A stretch of 64,000 nucleotides of DNA from Arthrobacter sp. NicSoilB8. GTDB taxonomy: Bacteria; Actinomycetota; Actinomycetes; Actinomycetales; Micrococcaceae. Below, in pieces: positions 8,330 through 16,515 of the stretch; position 1 is the stretch's first letter; the number at the start of each line of letters is the position of its first letter. The stretch covers positions 4,216,001 through 4,280,000 of the forward strand of contig NZ_AP024655.1 of the NCBI RefSeq assembly GCF_019977355.1, written 5' to 3'. The notes beneath the pieces are model-generated. The model saw nothing but the letters and a program-made list of their open reading frames with translations, was not told where the DNA came from and did no database searches. The position numbers were made by a program, and so were the translations under genes.

Positions 8330-9844
8330 ATGCCCAACAACCCCAATGACGAGGTTGGCTTGTACGAGGCCGATGGTGGCCACGCCCATGCTTCGGATGC
8401 CCTGATCCACGCGGAGGACTCGGGCTACCACAAGAGCCTGAAGCCCCGGCAAATCCAGATGATCGCAATCGGCGGGGCCATCGGAACCGGCCTGTTCCTG
8501 GGCGCCGGCGGCCGGCTCAACGCCGCCGGCCCATCACTGGTCATCGCCTACGCCGTCTGCGGCTTCTTCGCGTTCCTGATCCTGCGCGCCCTGGGAGAAC
8601 TGGTCCTGCACCGGCCCTCTTCAGGATCGTTCGTGTCCTACGCCCGCGAATTCTACGGAGAGAAGGCCGCATTCATCTCCGGCTGGTTCTATTGGATCAA
8701 CTGGGCCACCACCACCATCGTGGACATCACCGCCGCGGCCCTCTACATGAACTTCTTCGGCAAATACGTCCCCTGGATGGGGACCGTTCCACAGTGGGCG
8801 TGGGCGCTGATCGCCCTCATCGTGGTCCTCTGCCTGAACCTTGCCTCCGTCAAGGTCTTCGGCGAACTCGAGTTCTGGTTCGCCCTGATCAAGGTCGCCG
8901 CCCTCGTCGCGTTCCTGCTGGTCGGCAGCTACTTCGTCATGTTCGGCACCCCCTTGGAAGGCCAGGAAGTCGGCTTCAGCCTCATCACCGACAACGGCGG
9001 CATCTTCCCCAACGGCCTGCTGCCCATGATCATCCTCATGCAGGGCGTGCTGTTCGCCTACGCCTCGATCGAACTGATCGGCACGGCCGCCGGCGAAACC
9101 GAAAACCCCGAAAAGATCATGCCCAAGGCCATCAACTCCGTGGTCTTCCGCATCGCCGTGTTCTACGTCGGCTCGGTCATCCTGCTAGCCCTGCTGCTGC
9201 CCTACACCTCCTACCAAAAAGGCGTCAGCCCGTTCGTGACGTTCTTCGGATCCATCGGCATCCAAGGCGTGGACGTCATCATGAACCTCGTGGTCCTCAC
9301 GGCCGCCCTGTCCTCGCTGAACGCCGGCCTCTACTCCACCGGCCGCATCCTGCGCTCCATGTCAGTAGCCGGATCGGCCCCGAAGTTCGCCCAGCGGATG
9401 AACAAAGCCGGCGTCCCCTACGGCGGCATCGCCATCACCGCAGGCGTCTCCCTCCTCGGTGTCCCGCTGAACTACCTGGTCCCCGGCCAGGCCTTCGAGA
9501 TCGTCCTGAACGTCGCCTCGGTAGGCATCGTCGTCACCTGGGCCACCATCGTGCTCTGCCAGATCCAGCTCAAACGGTGGGCAGACAAGGGCTGGCTCGA
9601 ACGCCCCTCGTTCCGGATGTTCGGCGCCCCCTACACCGGATACCTCTCCCTCGTCTTCCTGCTCGGCGTGCTCGTCATGGTCTTCATCGATTCCCCGCTC
9701 ACGCTGCTGGTGACCCTGGTGGCCTGCGCGCTGATGGTCGGCGGCTGGTACGCCTGCCGGAAACAGATCCACGACATCGCCGAAACCCGCGACGGCTTCA
9801 CGGGCGCCGCGCCCGTGCTGGCCAACCGGACTCCGATCCACTAA
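8330..9844 (+). CDS. Amino-acid permease, L-asparagine type (APC family)
   Basis: A 504-residue amino acid/polyamine/organocation permease with 12 predicted membrane segments. The APC signature [16 protein letters not shown] follows the short cytoplasmic N-terminus, and [24 protein letters not shown] marks the helix 6 region. The sequence is closest to the AnsP L-asparagine permease group, including the extended hydrophilic N-terminus. It lies 73 bp after the glutaminase, so import of asparagine or glutamine for deamidation is a coherent role. AAAGGA stands about 7 bp before the ATG. Confidence 0.87.
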   Translation: MPNNPNDEVGLYEADGGHAHASDALIHAEDSGYHKSLKPRQIQMIAIGGAIGTGLFLGAGGRLNAAGPSLVIAYAVCGFFAFLILRALGELVLHRPSSGSFVSYAREFYGEKAAFISGWFYWINWATTTIVDITAAALYMNFFGKYVPWMGTVPQWAWALIALIVVLCLNLASVKVFGELEFWFALIKVAALVAFLLVGSYFVMFGTPLEGQEVGFSLITDNGGIFPNGLLPMIILMQGVLFAYASIELIGTAAGETENPEKIMPKAINSVVFRIAVFYVGSVILLALLLPYTSYQKGVSPFVTFFGSIGIQGVDVIMNLVVLTAALSSLNAGLYSTGRILRSMSVAGSAPKFAQRMNKAGVPYGGIAITAGVSLLGVPLNYLVPGQAFEIVLNVASVGIVVTWATIVLCQIQLKRWADKGWLERPSFRMFGAPYTGYLSLVFLLGVLVMVFIDSPLTLLVTLVACALMVGGWYACRKQIHDIAETRDGFTGAAPVLANRTPIH

Positions 9845-9868
9845 TCGAACCTGGCTAATCGAACATTG
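9841..9868. repeat. Tandem 14-bp duplication at a stop codon
   Basis: CTAATCGAACCTGG is followed directly by CTAATCGAACATTG. The first copy contains the permease stop codon, so the gene end itself has been duplicated. Confidence 0.75.
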
Positions 9869-9914
9869 GTCTGCTGACCGGTCCCACCATCCGACCTACA
9901 AACTGAAAGCCTCC

Positions 9915-10061
9915 ATGAAGCCACGAAACCCGCTGAATCCCGGCCGCACCAGCACCCTGCAGGAGCGCCACCCGCCAGCCGTGCGCACCAGCAACCCGCC
10001 GGCGTCGAACGACAGCTGCGAGGACGGCTGCTTCTTCTGCACCGGACCGGAAACCGACTAG
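9915..10061 (+). CDS. 48-residue Cys-rich peptide
   Basis: A small open frame from ATG to TAG encodes MKPRNPLNPGRTSTLQERHP, a proline- and threonine-rich middle, and a C-terminal SNDSCEDGCFFCTGPETD. Third codon positions are almost all G or C, as in the neighbouring genes, which supports coding. The three cysteines form CX3CX2C, compatible with metal or Fe-S binding, or a modified peptide. No membrane segment or signal peptide is seen and the ribosome site (GAAAG) is weak. It lies between the permease and the ThDP enzyme on the same strand, 74 bp before the latter. I do not recognise a family; a role with the ThDP enzyme is only suggested by position. Confidence 0.55.
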   Translation: MKPRNPLNPGRTSTLQERHPPAVRTSNPPASNDSCEDGCFFCTGPETD

Positions 10062-10135
10062 GCGCCACCATCCGTTCCGCTGGATTCAGTGGACATGCCT
10101 TGCCCGCCAAACCAACCCAAGAAGACAACCAAGTG

Positions 10136-11887
10136 ATGAAAACGGAGTCTGCATCCACCATGACCGCAACCGACACGTACCCAGTCGACGGCGACACCCT
10201 CCCACCCCTCCAGACGGTCCCGGCGGCTATCCCGGACAGCTTCAACGGCAGCGGCGCCCTGAAATCCGCCGGCCACGTGATCGTCGATTCCCTCGTGGCG
10301 CACGGGGTTGAACGCACCTTTGTTGTGCCGGGCGAAAGCTTCCTGGACGTCCTCGACGGGCTGCACGGCTCGGACATCGAGACCGTGGTCTGCCGGCACG
10401 AGGGCGGCGCCGCGTACATGGCCGAGGCCGACGGCAAGATGAACCAGCGTCCCGGCGTCGCAATGGTCACCCGCGGGCCTGGGGCGGCGAACGCCCACGT
10501 GGGCCTGCACACCGCCTGGCAGGACTCCACCCCGATGCTGCTCTTTGTCGGTCTCATTCCCTTCGCGCACCGCGACCGCGAGGCATTCCAGGAGTTCGAC
10601 ATCAAGGCATGGTTCGACACCGGAGCCAAACGCGTGATGGTCCTCGACCACCCCGAACGGGCCTCCGAGATTGTCGCCGAGGCCATGTTTGCGGCCATGA
10701 GCGGCCGCCCCGGGCCCGTGGTGGTGGGCCTGCCGGAAGACATTATCCGGGCCCGGATTGATCCGGCCCTGCACCCGCCCATCCCGGTGGCCGCGGGCGG
10801 CATGAGCAGCTCGGATGCCCGCGCCCTCGCCGAAGCCCTGGCGCAGTCCAAGAAGCCGCTCTTCGTCACCGGCGGGAACGACTGGACCCAGGAAGCGGCC
10901 GGGGAGCTCACCCGCTGGCTCGAAAAGCACCACATCCCGGCCGCGGCGGAATGGCGCACGCAGGGGACCGTCTCCTTCGACTCCCCCAGCTACGTGGGAC
11001 CGATCGGCTACGGCCGGCCCCGGCCCACCTACGACCTCCTGGAGGAAACCGATCTGCTCGTCTTCGTCGGGACGGTCCCGGGAGACGTGATCACCGACGG
11101 CTTTGTCTGCAGGCAGGACTGGAACAAGAAGAACTTCCTGGTCACCATCGACCCCTCGCTGCGCGGCCGCTCCGGCCCGGTCTCCCGCCAGATTCTGGCC
11201 AAACCGGAAGCCTTCGTCCGGGATCTGGCCACCATCGACCTCCCGGTCAAGGAGGAGTGGAAGGCGTGGACGGCGCGGATGCGCGCGGAACAGCGGTCCT
11301 TCGCCAACCTGCCGCCGGCGGTTCCCGGCGACGGGCCCGCCAGGATGGACACCCTCATGGCGAACCTCGTGCCCCTGCTGCCGGAGGACGCCATGGTGAC
11401 GTTCGGGGCGGGCGAGCACACCAACTGGGCCCACCGGTACTTCCCCACCCGGCGCTACGCCTCGATGATCAGCGCCCGCAACGGTTCCATGGGGTACTCG
11501 GTGCCCTCGGCAATCGCCGCCTCACTGGCCGATCCGGAGCGCCGGGTGGTCACCATCGCCGGCGACGGGGAATTCCTCATGAACGGCCAGGAGCTCGCCA
11601 CGGCCGCCCAGTACGGGGCCACACCGCTGATCATCGTGATGGACAACCAGGAGTACGGCACCATCCGCACCCACCAGGAACGCCACTATCCGTCCCGGGT
11701 GTCGGGCACGCAGCTGAAGAATCCCGACTTCGGCATGATGGCCAGGGCGTTCGGCGGCTTCGGCATCACGGTCACCGAGGACCAGGACGTGCCGGCCGCC
11801 CTCGAGGCCGCATTGGCCGCCATTGACCGGGACGGCGTGTTCGCCCTGGTCCACCTCGTCGTCGAACAGCGGGTGAAGGCCTACTAG
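10136..11887 (+). CDS. Thiamine diphosphate-dependent enzyme, acetolactate synthase-like
   Basis: A 583-residue protein with the three-domain POX/acetolactate synthase layout. The Pyr domain has the cofactor-activating glutamate E89 in CRHEGGAAYMAEADGKM, a central FAD/NAD-like domain follows, and the C-terminal PP domain carries the Mg/ThDP motif GDGEFLMNGQEL ... MDNQEYG. Such enzymes decarboxylate 2-oxo acids or join them to acceptors. It does not look like the biosynthetic IlvB, being isolated from a small subunit and placed after glutaminase and permease genes. The substrate is unknown. Start choice is uncertain: ATG 10136 was preferred, with TTG 10100 and an ATG eight codons downstream as alternatives. 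Confidence 0.82.
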   Translation: MKTESASTMTATDTYPVDGDTLPPLQTVPAAIPDSFNGSGALKSAGHVIVDSLVAHGVERTFVVPGESFLDVLDGLHGSDIETVVCRHEGGAAYMAEADGKMNQRPGVAMVTRGPGAANAHVGLHTAWQDSTPMLLFVGLIPFAHRDREAFQEFDIKAWFDTGAKRVMVLDHPERASEIVAEAMFAAMSGRPGPVVVGLPEDIIRARIDPALHPPIPVAAGGMSSSDARALAEALAQSKKPLFVTGGNDWTQEAAGELTRWLEKHHIPAAAEWRTQGTVSFDSPSYVGPIGYGRPRPTYDLLEETDLLVFVGTVPGDVITDGFVCRQDWNKKNFLVTIDPSLRGRSGPVSRQILAKPEAFVRDLATIDLPVKEEWKAWTARMRAEQRSFANLPPAVPGDGPARMDTLMANLVPLLPEDAMVTFGAGEHTNWAHRYFPTRRYASMISARNGSMGYSVPSAIAASLADPERRVVTIAGDGEFLMNGQELATAAQYGATPLIIVMDNQEYGTIRTHQERHYPSRVSGTQLKNPDFGMMARAFGGFGITVTEDQDVPAALEAALAAIDRDGVFALVHLVVEQRVKAY

Positions 11888-11911
11888 CTTGCACCCCGTC
11901 TGATTGCACAC

Positions 11912-11946
11912 GACGACGACGGCGGGAGCCTCCCGCCGTCGTCGTC
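11912..11946. terminator. Hairpin terminator with shared GACGACGGCGGGA core
   Basis: A perfect 16-bp stem (11912-11927 with 11931-11946) with a GCC loop starts 24 bp after the ThDP-enzyme stop. It lacks a U-tract and carries the core repeated at 5010, 18136, 32309 and 40487. Confidence 0.85.
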
Positions 11947-12010
11947 CGGTGCCAGCGGCGTTCCCGGCCAGCGGCCGCCACGCCGATCTATCGTCCCGCA
12001 AGCTCTTCTT

Positions 12011-12055
12011 CCGCGATCTCTGCTTCGGCGATCTCTGATTCGGCGATCTCTTGCC
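12011..12055. repeat. Three tandem 15-bp repeats
   Basis: Three copies of approximately CGGCGATCTCTGATT lie just upstream of the lyase-like gene, in its leader. Copies diverge at the edges. Confidence 0.8.
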
Positions 12056-12098
12056 CGGACCGGCGGGCCGGACCACACTGGTCGCTGGAGGCAACGTA

Positions 12099-13604
12099 AT
12101 GGAACCAGTCTCGATCAGCGATCGACCGATGCTGCAGGGCGAACTCGTGGCGGTGGCCGAGGGCGCGCCGCTGGTGCTCGGGGAGCCGGCCAGGACCCGG
12201 ATCGCCGCGAGCCGTGCCCTGCTGGAGGAGGCATTGTCCGGCGGCGGACCGATCTATGGGCTCAGCACACGCGTCGGCCACGGCAAGGACACCCGGGTCG
12301 CCCGCGACGAGCTTGAAAGGCAGCAGCAATTTCTCGTCGCGAGCCACGGTGGTGCGTTCGGCCCCCTGCTGGACCGGACGGTGGTCCGTGCCGCCATGGC
12401 CGTTCGCGTCAACGGCATGGCCCGGGGCGGCTCCGGCGCAAGCCCTGCCGCGGCGGATACCCTGCTGGCCATGCTGAACGCCGGCGTGCACCCGGTCCTG
12501 CACAGCACGGGCTCGGTCGGGGCGGCCGATATCAGTCCGATGGCCGGCATCGCCCAGGTGGCCGTCGGCACCGGCACGGCGGAGTTCCGGGGCGAGACGC
12601 TGCCCGGAGCGGAGGCCCTGCGCCGTGCGGGGATCCCGCCGCTCCGGCTCACAGGCCGCGACGGACTGGCATTGATCTCGGCCAACGGCGTCTCGATCGG
12701 CCATGGCGCCCTGGTGCTGGCCCGCGCGGCCCGGACGGCGGGCGCGGCGGACGAGGCCGCCGTCCTGTCTATGGAAGCCACGCGCGGGAACCCCTCAGTC
12801 TTTTCGGCGTCCGCGGCCGCGGCCAAGCCGTATCCGGGGCAAGTGGCGGCAGCCGAGCATCTGCGCGAGCTGCTGGCGGGCAGCCTGCTCCTGGCCCCGG
12901 GCGGCCCGCGGTCCGTCCAGGATGCCCTCTCGTTCCGGGTGATCCCGCAGGTCCACGGGGCGTTCCGGGAGTTCCTCGCGACGGCCGGGCGTGCCGTGGA
13001 CACGGAGCTGAACTCCGCGAGCGACAACCCGCTGGTCGACCTTGAAACCCGCTCCGTGCTGAGCAACGGCAACTTCCACCCGATGGTGCTGGCGATCGCC
13101 TTCGATGCCCTGCGCGTGGCCCTGGTCCACACCGGCCAGTTGAGCGAACGCCGCATGAGCCACCTGTGGAATGCCCTCATGGCTGCGATGAAGTCGGGGC
13201 CCCCGCCCGGGTCCGGTGGGCCCGCCGCGACGCCGGGAGTGCAGCTCCGCTACGCCGGGTCCGCCTGCTACACCGAGCTCAGGCTCCTGGCGGCGCCCGC
13301 CACCCTGGACTCGACCGTCCTGGATGTCGGCGTCGAGGACCATGCCACGGGCGCCATGCTGAGCGTCCGGAAGACCGAGGAGGCGCTGGGGCTTCTCGAG
13401 GATCTGCTGGCCATCGAGGCGCTGCTGGCTGCCGACCTGCTCGCCGTCGCACCGCAGGAAACCATCGGCGCCGGCGCCTCGGCGGTTCTCCGGCACGCCG
13501 CGGAGGCGGCGGCCGGCGCCGGATCGGCCGCCGCCGTCCACCGGAAGCTGCGCGAAGTCTTTCCCGGGGACCTGGCCCCGGGACCAGGCGCGGCTCCGGA
13601 CTAG
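12099..13604 (+). CDS. Histidine/aromatic ammonia-lyase homologue with disrupted MIO triad
   Basis: A 501-residue member of the HAL/PAL superfamily. Family landmarks are clear: YGLSTRVG with tyrosine Y53, RVNGMARGGSG, QDALSFRVIPQVHGA, ELNSASDNPL, SNGNFH and a late EDH motif. The cofactor site is not normal. Active lyases have GSVGASGDLAP, where Ala-Ser-Gly cyclises to the MIO electrophile. Here residues 138-147 read GSVGAADISP, one residue shorter, with no serine or glycine at the triad. The protein therefore probably cannot form MIO and may do a different reaction. GGAG lies 8 bp before the ATG. Its stop overlaps the convergent SDR stop in the shared sequence CTAG. Confidence 0.82.
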   Translation: MEPVSISDRPMLQGELVAVAEGAPLVLGEPARTRIAASRALLEEALSGGGPIYGLSTRVGHGKDTRVARDELERQQQFLVASHGGAFGPLLDRTVVRAAMAVRVNGMARGGSGASPAAADTLLAMLNAGVHPVLHSTGSVGAADISPMAGIAQVAVGTGTAEFRGETLPGAEALRRAGIPPLRLTGRDGLALISANGVSIGHGALVLARAARTAGAADEAAVLSMEATRGNPSVFSASAAAAKPYPGQVAAAEHLRELLAGSLLLAPGGPRSVQDALSFRVIPQVHGAFREFLATAGRAVDTELNSASDNPLVDLETRSVLSNGNFHPMVLAIAFDALRVALVHTGQLSERRMSHLWNALMAAMKSGPPPGSGGPAATPGVQLRYAGSACYTELRLLAAPATLDSTVLDVGVEDHATGAMLSVRKTEEALGLLEDLLAIEALLAADLLAVAPQETIGAGASAVLRHAAEAAAGAGSAAAVHRKLREVFPGDLAPGPGAAPD

Positions 13605-14380
13605 ACGGCCGACCAGCCGCCGTCGGACGCGAGCACCGCACCGTTGATGTTGGTGCCGTCGTCGCTGAGCAGGAAGGTGATCGAGGCCGCCAGCTGGGCC
13701 GCGGTGGCCGGGGCCGGGATGTTCACGCCCATGAGCGGCTGCAGGCGCGCGGCGCCGAGCTCGGACCCCCACGGGGCCTCGATGTTCGTGATGGTGGCGC
13801 CGGGTGCCACGGCGTTGAACCGCAGGCCTTTGGGCCCGTACATCACGGCAGAGTTCTTGGTCAGGCCGATGACGGCGTGTTTGGAGGCTGTGTACGTGGC
13901 GCCGGCGGCGGACCCGCGCAGGCCGGCCTCGGAGGCGATGTTCACCACGGAACCGGTGCCGGCCTCGAGCATGAGCGGCACGACGGCGCGCGTCAGGCGC
14001 ATGAGGGCCGTGACGTTGATCCGGAAGACCCGTTCCCACGTTTCGTCGTCAACCTCGTGGATCGGGGTGAAGTTGTCCATGATCCCCGCGACGTTCGCCA
14101 GCGCGTCCACCCGCCCGCCGGCCGCGGCCACGACGGCAGCAACGGTTTCCTCGGTGGAGATGTCGCCGGGCACGGGCACCAGGTCCAGCCCGGCGTTCTC
14201 CTGCACCAGGGCGTCCAAGCGTTCCTTGCTGATGTCGGCCGCGATCACTCGGCCGCCTTCCTTGGCGACGCGGAGGGCCGTCGCTTGCCCGATGCCCGAT
14301 CCCGCGCCTGTCACGATGACTGTCCTGCCCGCAAAGCGGCCCGCGGTGACGCTTTCCTGCCATGAAGCTTCGTTGCCCAT
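13601..14380 (-). CDS. Short-chain dehydrogenase/reductase (SDR)
   Basis: A 259-residue classical SDR: the nucleotide motif TGAGSGIG near residue 25, NVAGIM, the catalytic serine in VNIASEAG, YTASK with the Tyr and Lys, and the C-terminal SDDGTNINGAVLASDGGW. It would reduce or oxidise an alcohol/ketone with NAD(P). It is divergent from a TetR regulator across a palindrome at 14423-14439, which probably controls it. AAAGGA precedes the ATG by about 5 bp. The 3' end overlaps the lyase homologue by four bases. An acidic residue after the second strand (AADIS) favours NAD(H) over NADP(H). Confidence 0.87.
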   Translation of the reverse strand: MGNEASWQESVTAGRFAGRTVIVTGAGSGIGQATALRVAKEGGRVIAADISKERLDALVQENAGLDLVPVPGDISTEETVAAVVAAAGGRVDALANVAGIMDNFTPIHEVDDETWERVFRINVTALMRLTRAVVPLMLEAGTGSVVNIASEAGLRGSAAGATYTASKHAVIGLTKNSAVMYGPKGLRFNAVAPGATITNIEAPWGSELGAARLQPLMGVNIPAPATAAQLAASITFLLSDDGTNINGAVLASDGGWSAV

Positions 14381-14422
14381 GATGTCCTTTCCAGACGTTG
14401 ATGAGGCTGACAGGCCCACCTT

Positions 14423-14439
14423 ATGACACTCTGTGTCAT
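14423..14439. promoter_or_regulatory. Palindromic operator between SDR and TetR genes
   Basis: ATGACAC and GTGTCAT form a perfect 7-bp inverted repeat with a TCT spacer in the 68-bp divergent intergenic region. It is the only good palindrome there, so it is the likely binding site of the adjacent TetR protein and would affect both promoters. Confidence 0.7.
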
Positions 14440-14448
14440 TATTTAAGA

Positions 14449-15111
14449 GTGACTTCCGGCCAGCTCTCCGAGGACCCCCAGCCCGCCACCGCACGCGCCA
14501 CCGGGCGGCCCGCGACGATCGACCCCGACGCGGTGGCCCGCATCGCCCTGCGCCTCTTTGCCGAGCGGGGCTACGAGCAGACGTCCATGGAGGACATCGC
14601 GGCTGCGGCCGGGATCGGGCGCAAGAGCCTCTACCGCTACTTCGCCAGCAAGGCGGACCTCGTCTGGGGCGGCATCGAGCCGGTCGCGCAGGCCGCGGGC
14701 CGGGCGCTGGACCGGGCGCTGGATGGGGCCGGCGGCGTACCGGACGGCACGCCCTTCGGCAGGCTTCGGACAGGACTGAGTGCGGCGCAGATCCGGGCAG
14801 GCCTGAGCGCTGCGGCCATGGCCGGGGTGGCGGCGCTTCCCGACCTCGCCGTCACGCGCGGACGCCTGCGCCTGATCGCCGAACATCCTGAGCTGGCCAG
14901 CCGGAGCTACGCCGCCCTCGCGCCCCAGCGCGAGCAGGGCCGCCGGTATTTGATCGCGCTCGGGGTGCGCAAGGACATAGCCGGCTACCTCTGCGCGGCC
15001 TATCTCGGGGCTACCTTCGAGGCCTGGATGCAGTGGGCTGCCGGCAGCGAGCCCGATCCCGCGCCCTACCTGCTGGCCGCCATGGACGTGCTGCAGGTCC
15101 CGGACGCTTAG
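14449..15111 (+). CDS. TetR-family regulator
   Basis: A 220-residue TetR protein. The N-terminal helix-turn-helix (about residues 20-65: IALRLFAERGYEQTSMEDIA, then GRKSLYRYF) is well conserved, followed by SKADLVWG as in the MftR-like branch. The C-terminal ligand domain is alanine-rich and not assignable to a ligand. The GTG at 14449 starts just before the DNA-binding domain and has no clear ribosome site; a CATTAT -10-like hexamer ends 7 bp before the GTG, so a leaderless mRNA is possible. It probably represses itself and the divergent SDR through the palindrome at 14423. Confidence 0.83.
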   Translation: MTSGQLSEDPQPATARATGRPATIDPDAVARIALRLFAERGYEQTSMEDIAAAAGIGRKSLYRYFASKADLVWGGIEPVAQAAGRALDRALDGAGGVPDGTPFGRLRTGLSAAQIRAGLSAAAMAGVAALPDLAVTRGRLRLIAEHPELASRSYAALAPQREQGRRYLIALGVRKDIAGYLCAAYLGATFEAWMQWAAGSEPDPAPYLLAAMDVLQVPDA

Positions 15112-15164
15112 AAGGACTCCCGGGCCTTGAAGGACTCCTGGGCTTTGAAGGACTCCCTGGCCGG
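15111..15164. repeat. Three tandem 18-bp repeats
   Basis: Three copies starting GAAGGACTCC fill almost the whole gap between the convergent TetR and DinB genes, beginning at the last base of the TetR stop. No separate hairpin terminator is visible there. Confidence 0.85.
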
Positions 15165-15169
15165 CGCGC

Positions 15170-15709
15170 CTACTCCCCCGTCTGGCCGTCCACGGCTTCG
15201 CGAAGGAGGTCGGCGTGGCCGTTGTGCCGCGCATACTCTTCGATCATGTGGCACAGGATCCAGCGCAGGCTCGGCGCCGAACCGTCGGGCCACGCGCGCC
15301 GGGCCAACTGGTCAAGGCCGCCGTCGGCCAGGGCCTCCGCGACGCGGGCCCGGGACCGGTCCACGGCGTCCTGCCACAGCGTGCGCAGCTGGTCCGGGGT
15401 GTCACCGGCGGCGGAATGCCACTCCCAGTCCGGGGCGGCCTTCCAATCCACGGTGTCGAACGGCGCCTCCCGCTCCCGCGCGTGCAGGGACCGGGAAAAC
15501 CATTCGCTCTCCACATAGGCCATGTGCTTCAGCAGTCCGCCCAGTGTCATCGCGGAGGCGGCGGTCCTAGCCCCGAGGCCGGCGGAATCCAGCCCGGCGC
15601 ACTTCCACGCCAGCGTGGCCCGCTGGAAATCCAGGAAGCCCAGGAGGGTCGCGGCTTCACCGGCGGCAAGGGGAGGCTCGGGGCGGCCCTGATCGTCCAC
15701 AATCGTCAT
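15170..15709 (-). CDS. DinB/DUF664 family protein
   Basis: A 179-residue four-helix-bundle protein of the DinB/DUF664 group, related to mycothiol-dependent enzymes. Key features are GLLKHMAYVESEWF, in which the first metal-site histidine lies, and the C-terminal LRWILCHMIEEYARHNGHADLLRE with the other two histidines, a typical divalent-metal triad. Members act as metal- and thiol-dependent transferases, but most are uncharacterised. It overlaps the end of the DUF2306 membrane-protein gene by four bases (ATGA type), so the two are co-translated and share the operator-controlled promoter at about 16430-16480. Confidence 0.82.
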   Translation of the reverse strand: MTIVDDQGRPEPPLAAGEAATLLGFLDFQRATLAWKCAGLDSAGLGARTAASAMTLGGLLKHMAYVESEWFSRSLHAREREAPFDTVDWKAAPDWEWHSAAGDTPDQLRTLWQDAVDRSRARVAEALADGGLDQLARRAWPDGSAPSLRWILCHMIEEYARHNGHADLLREAVDGQTGE

Positions 15710-16395
15710 GCGCGAGAGTCTAGCGGCGCGGTTTCCGGCGCTCGCGTGGCGCGCCGCCGGATGACGTACTCGGCCACCGCAACGTTGATCACCCACGCCG
15801 ATCCCAGGAGCACTGCCCGCGTCGGCTCGTCCGGCGGGCCCACGAGCAGTATCCACGGCAGGCCCGTCAGCGCCTGTGTTCCCGCGGCGACGCCGATCGC
15901 GTAGCCGCGCGTCATCCAGGCGCCGTGCCGCACGAAGTCCCGGTGCACAATTGCGGCGAGTCCCAGGACGATGCTCGCCGCCATGGCCGAGCCAAAGACG
16001 AGCCGCAGGACGAAAAGGGCCAGCCCGTCGCCCGGCGGCAGCGGATAGAAGAGGGTCATCCACAAACCGGACAGGGCCGCCAGCAGGCCGGCCGGCGCCA
16101 GGACGCGGCCGGCAATGCGGTGCCAGCCGCGGCGGCCGCGCAGCGACGGCAGGAACTGGAACGCCCCGAGCAGGCTGTAGGTGGTGACGCTGACAATGTG
16201 CGTCACCACCGGCACGGGCGAGGCGAAGAACCGGGCGTTCTGCGGCGTGACGGCGGCGCCGCCGGTCAGTTCCGTCAGCCGCACCGCCCCCGCGATCACC
16301 GGGATGAGGCTGAGCAGGATCAGCCCGGCGGCCACGGGCCACTGAGGGCGACGGCGGACGCGGGGCACGGGTGCGCTGCTGGCTTGAATTGTCAC
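15706..16395 (-). CDS. DUF2306 membrane protein
   Basis: A 229-residue integral membrane protein with about six hydrophobic segments. It matches the DUF2306 pattern: a histidine in a helix (VVTHIVSV), GAFQFLPSLRGRRGWHRIAGR, and HGAWMTRGYA. Those histidines suggest a heme- or metal-linked role as in related cytochrome b561-like families, but the function is unknown. The GTG at 16395 was chosen because AAGGA lies 7 bp upstream; an ATG at 16428 would begin almost against the operator and has no ribosome site. It is divergent from a TetR gene and cotranscribed with the DinB gene. Confidence 0.78.
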   Translation of the reverse strand: MTIQASSAPVPRVRRRPQWPVAAGLILLSLIPVIAGAVRLTELTGGAAVTPQNARFFASPVPVVTHIVSVTTYSLLGAFQFLPSLRGRRGWHRIAGRVLAPAGLLAALSGLWMTLFYPLPPGDGLALFVLRLVFGSAMAASIVLGLAAIVHRDFVRHGAWMTRGYAIGVAAGTQALTGLPWILLVGPPDEPTRAVLLGSAWVINVAVAEYVIRRRATRAPETAPLDSRA

Positions 16396-16431
16396 GGCGT
16401 GGTCCTTGGCTGGGATGGCTCTCGGCATGTG

Positions 16432-16480
16432 GTGTACGGCGTACACTTGATGCCGGCAACGTTAGGTGTACGGCGTACAC
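16432..16480. promoter_or_regulatory. Two identical 15-bp operators for the adjacent TetR protein
   Basis: GTGTACGGCGTACAC occurs at 16432-16446 and again, identical, at 16466-16480. Each is a perfect 7-bp inverted repeat around one central base, 34 bp centre to centre, in the divergent region between the DUF2306 and TetR genes. The arrangement suggests one operator for each promoter. Confidence 0.88.
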
Positions 16481-16515
16481 TTGTCAATAGGAGACTGTTA
16501 GGGAAAGGTGGCCGG

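Noticed and set aside
10095..10136. TTG at 10100 as the start of the ThDP enzyme
   Set aside because: The added residues show no similarity to family N-termini and there is no clear ribosome site; kept only as an alternative.
12795..14039. Minus-strand open frame of about 414 codons across the lyase/SDR junction
   Set aside because: The SDR frame on the same strand has all catalytic motifs; this other frame is Arg/Gly-rich and recognisably non-coding.
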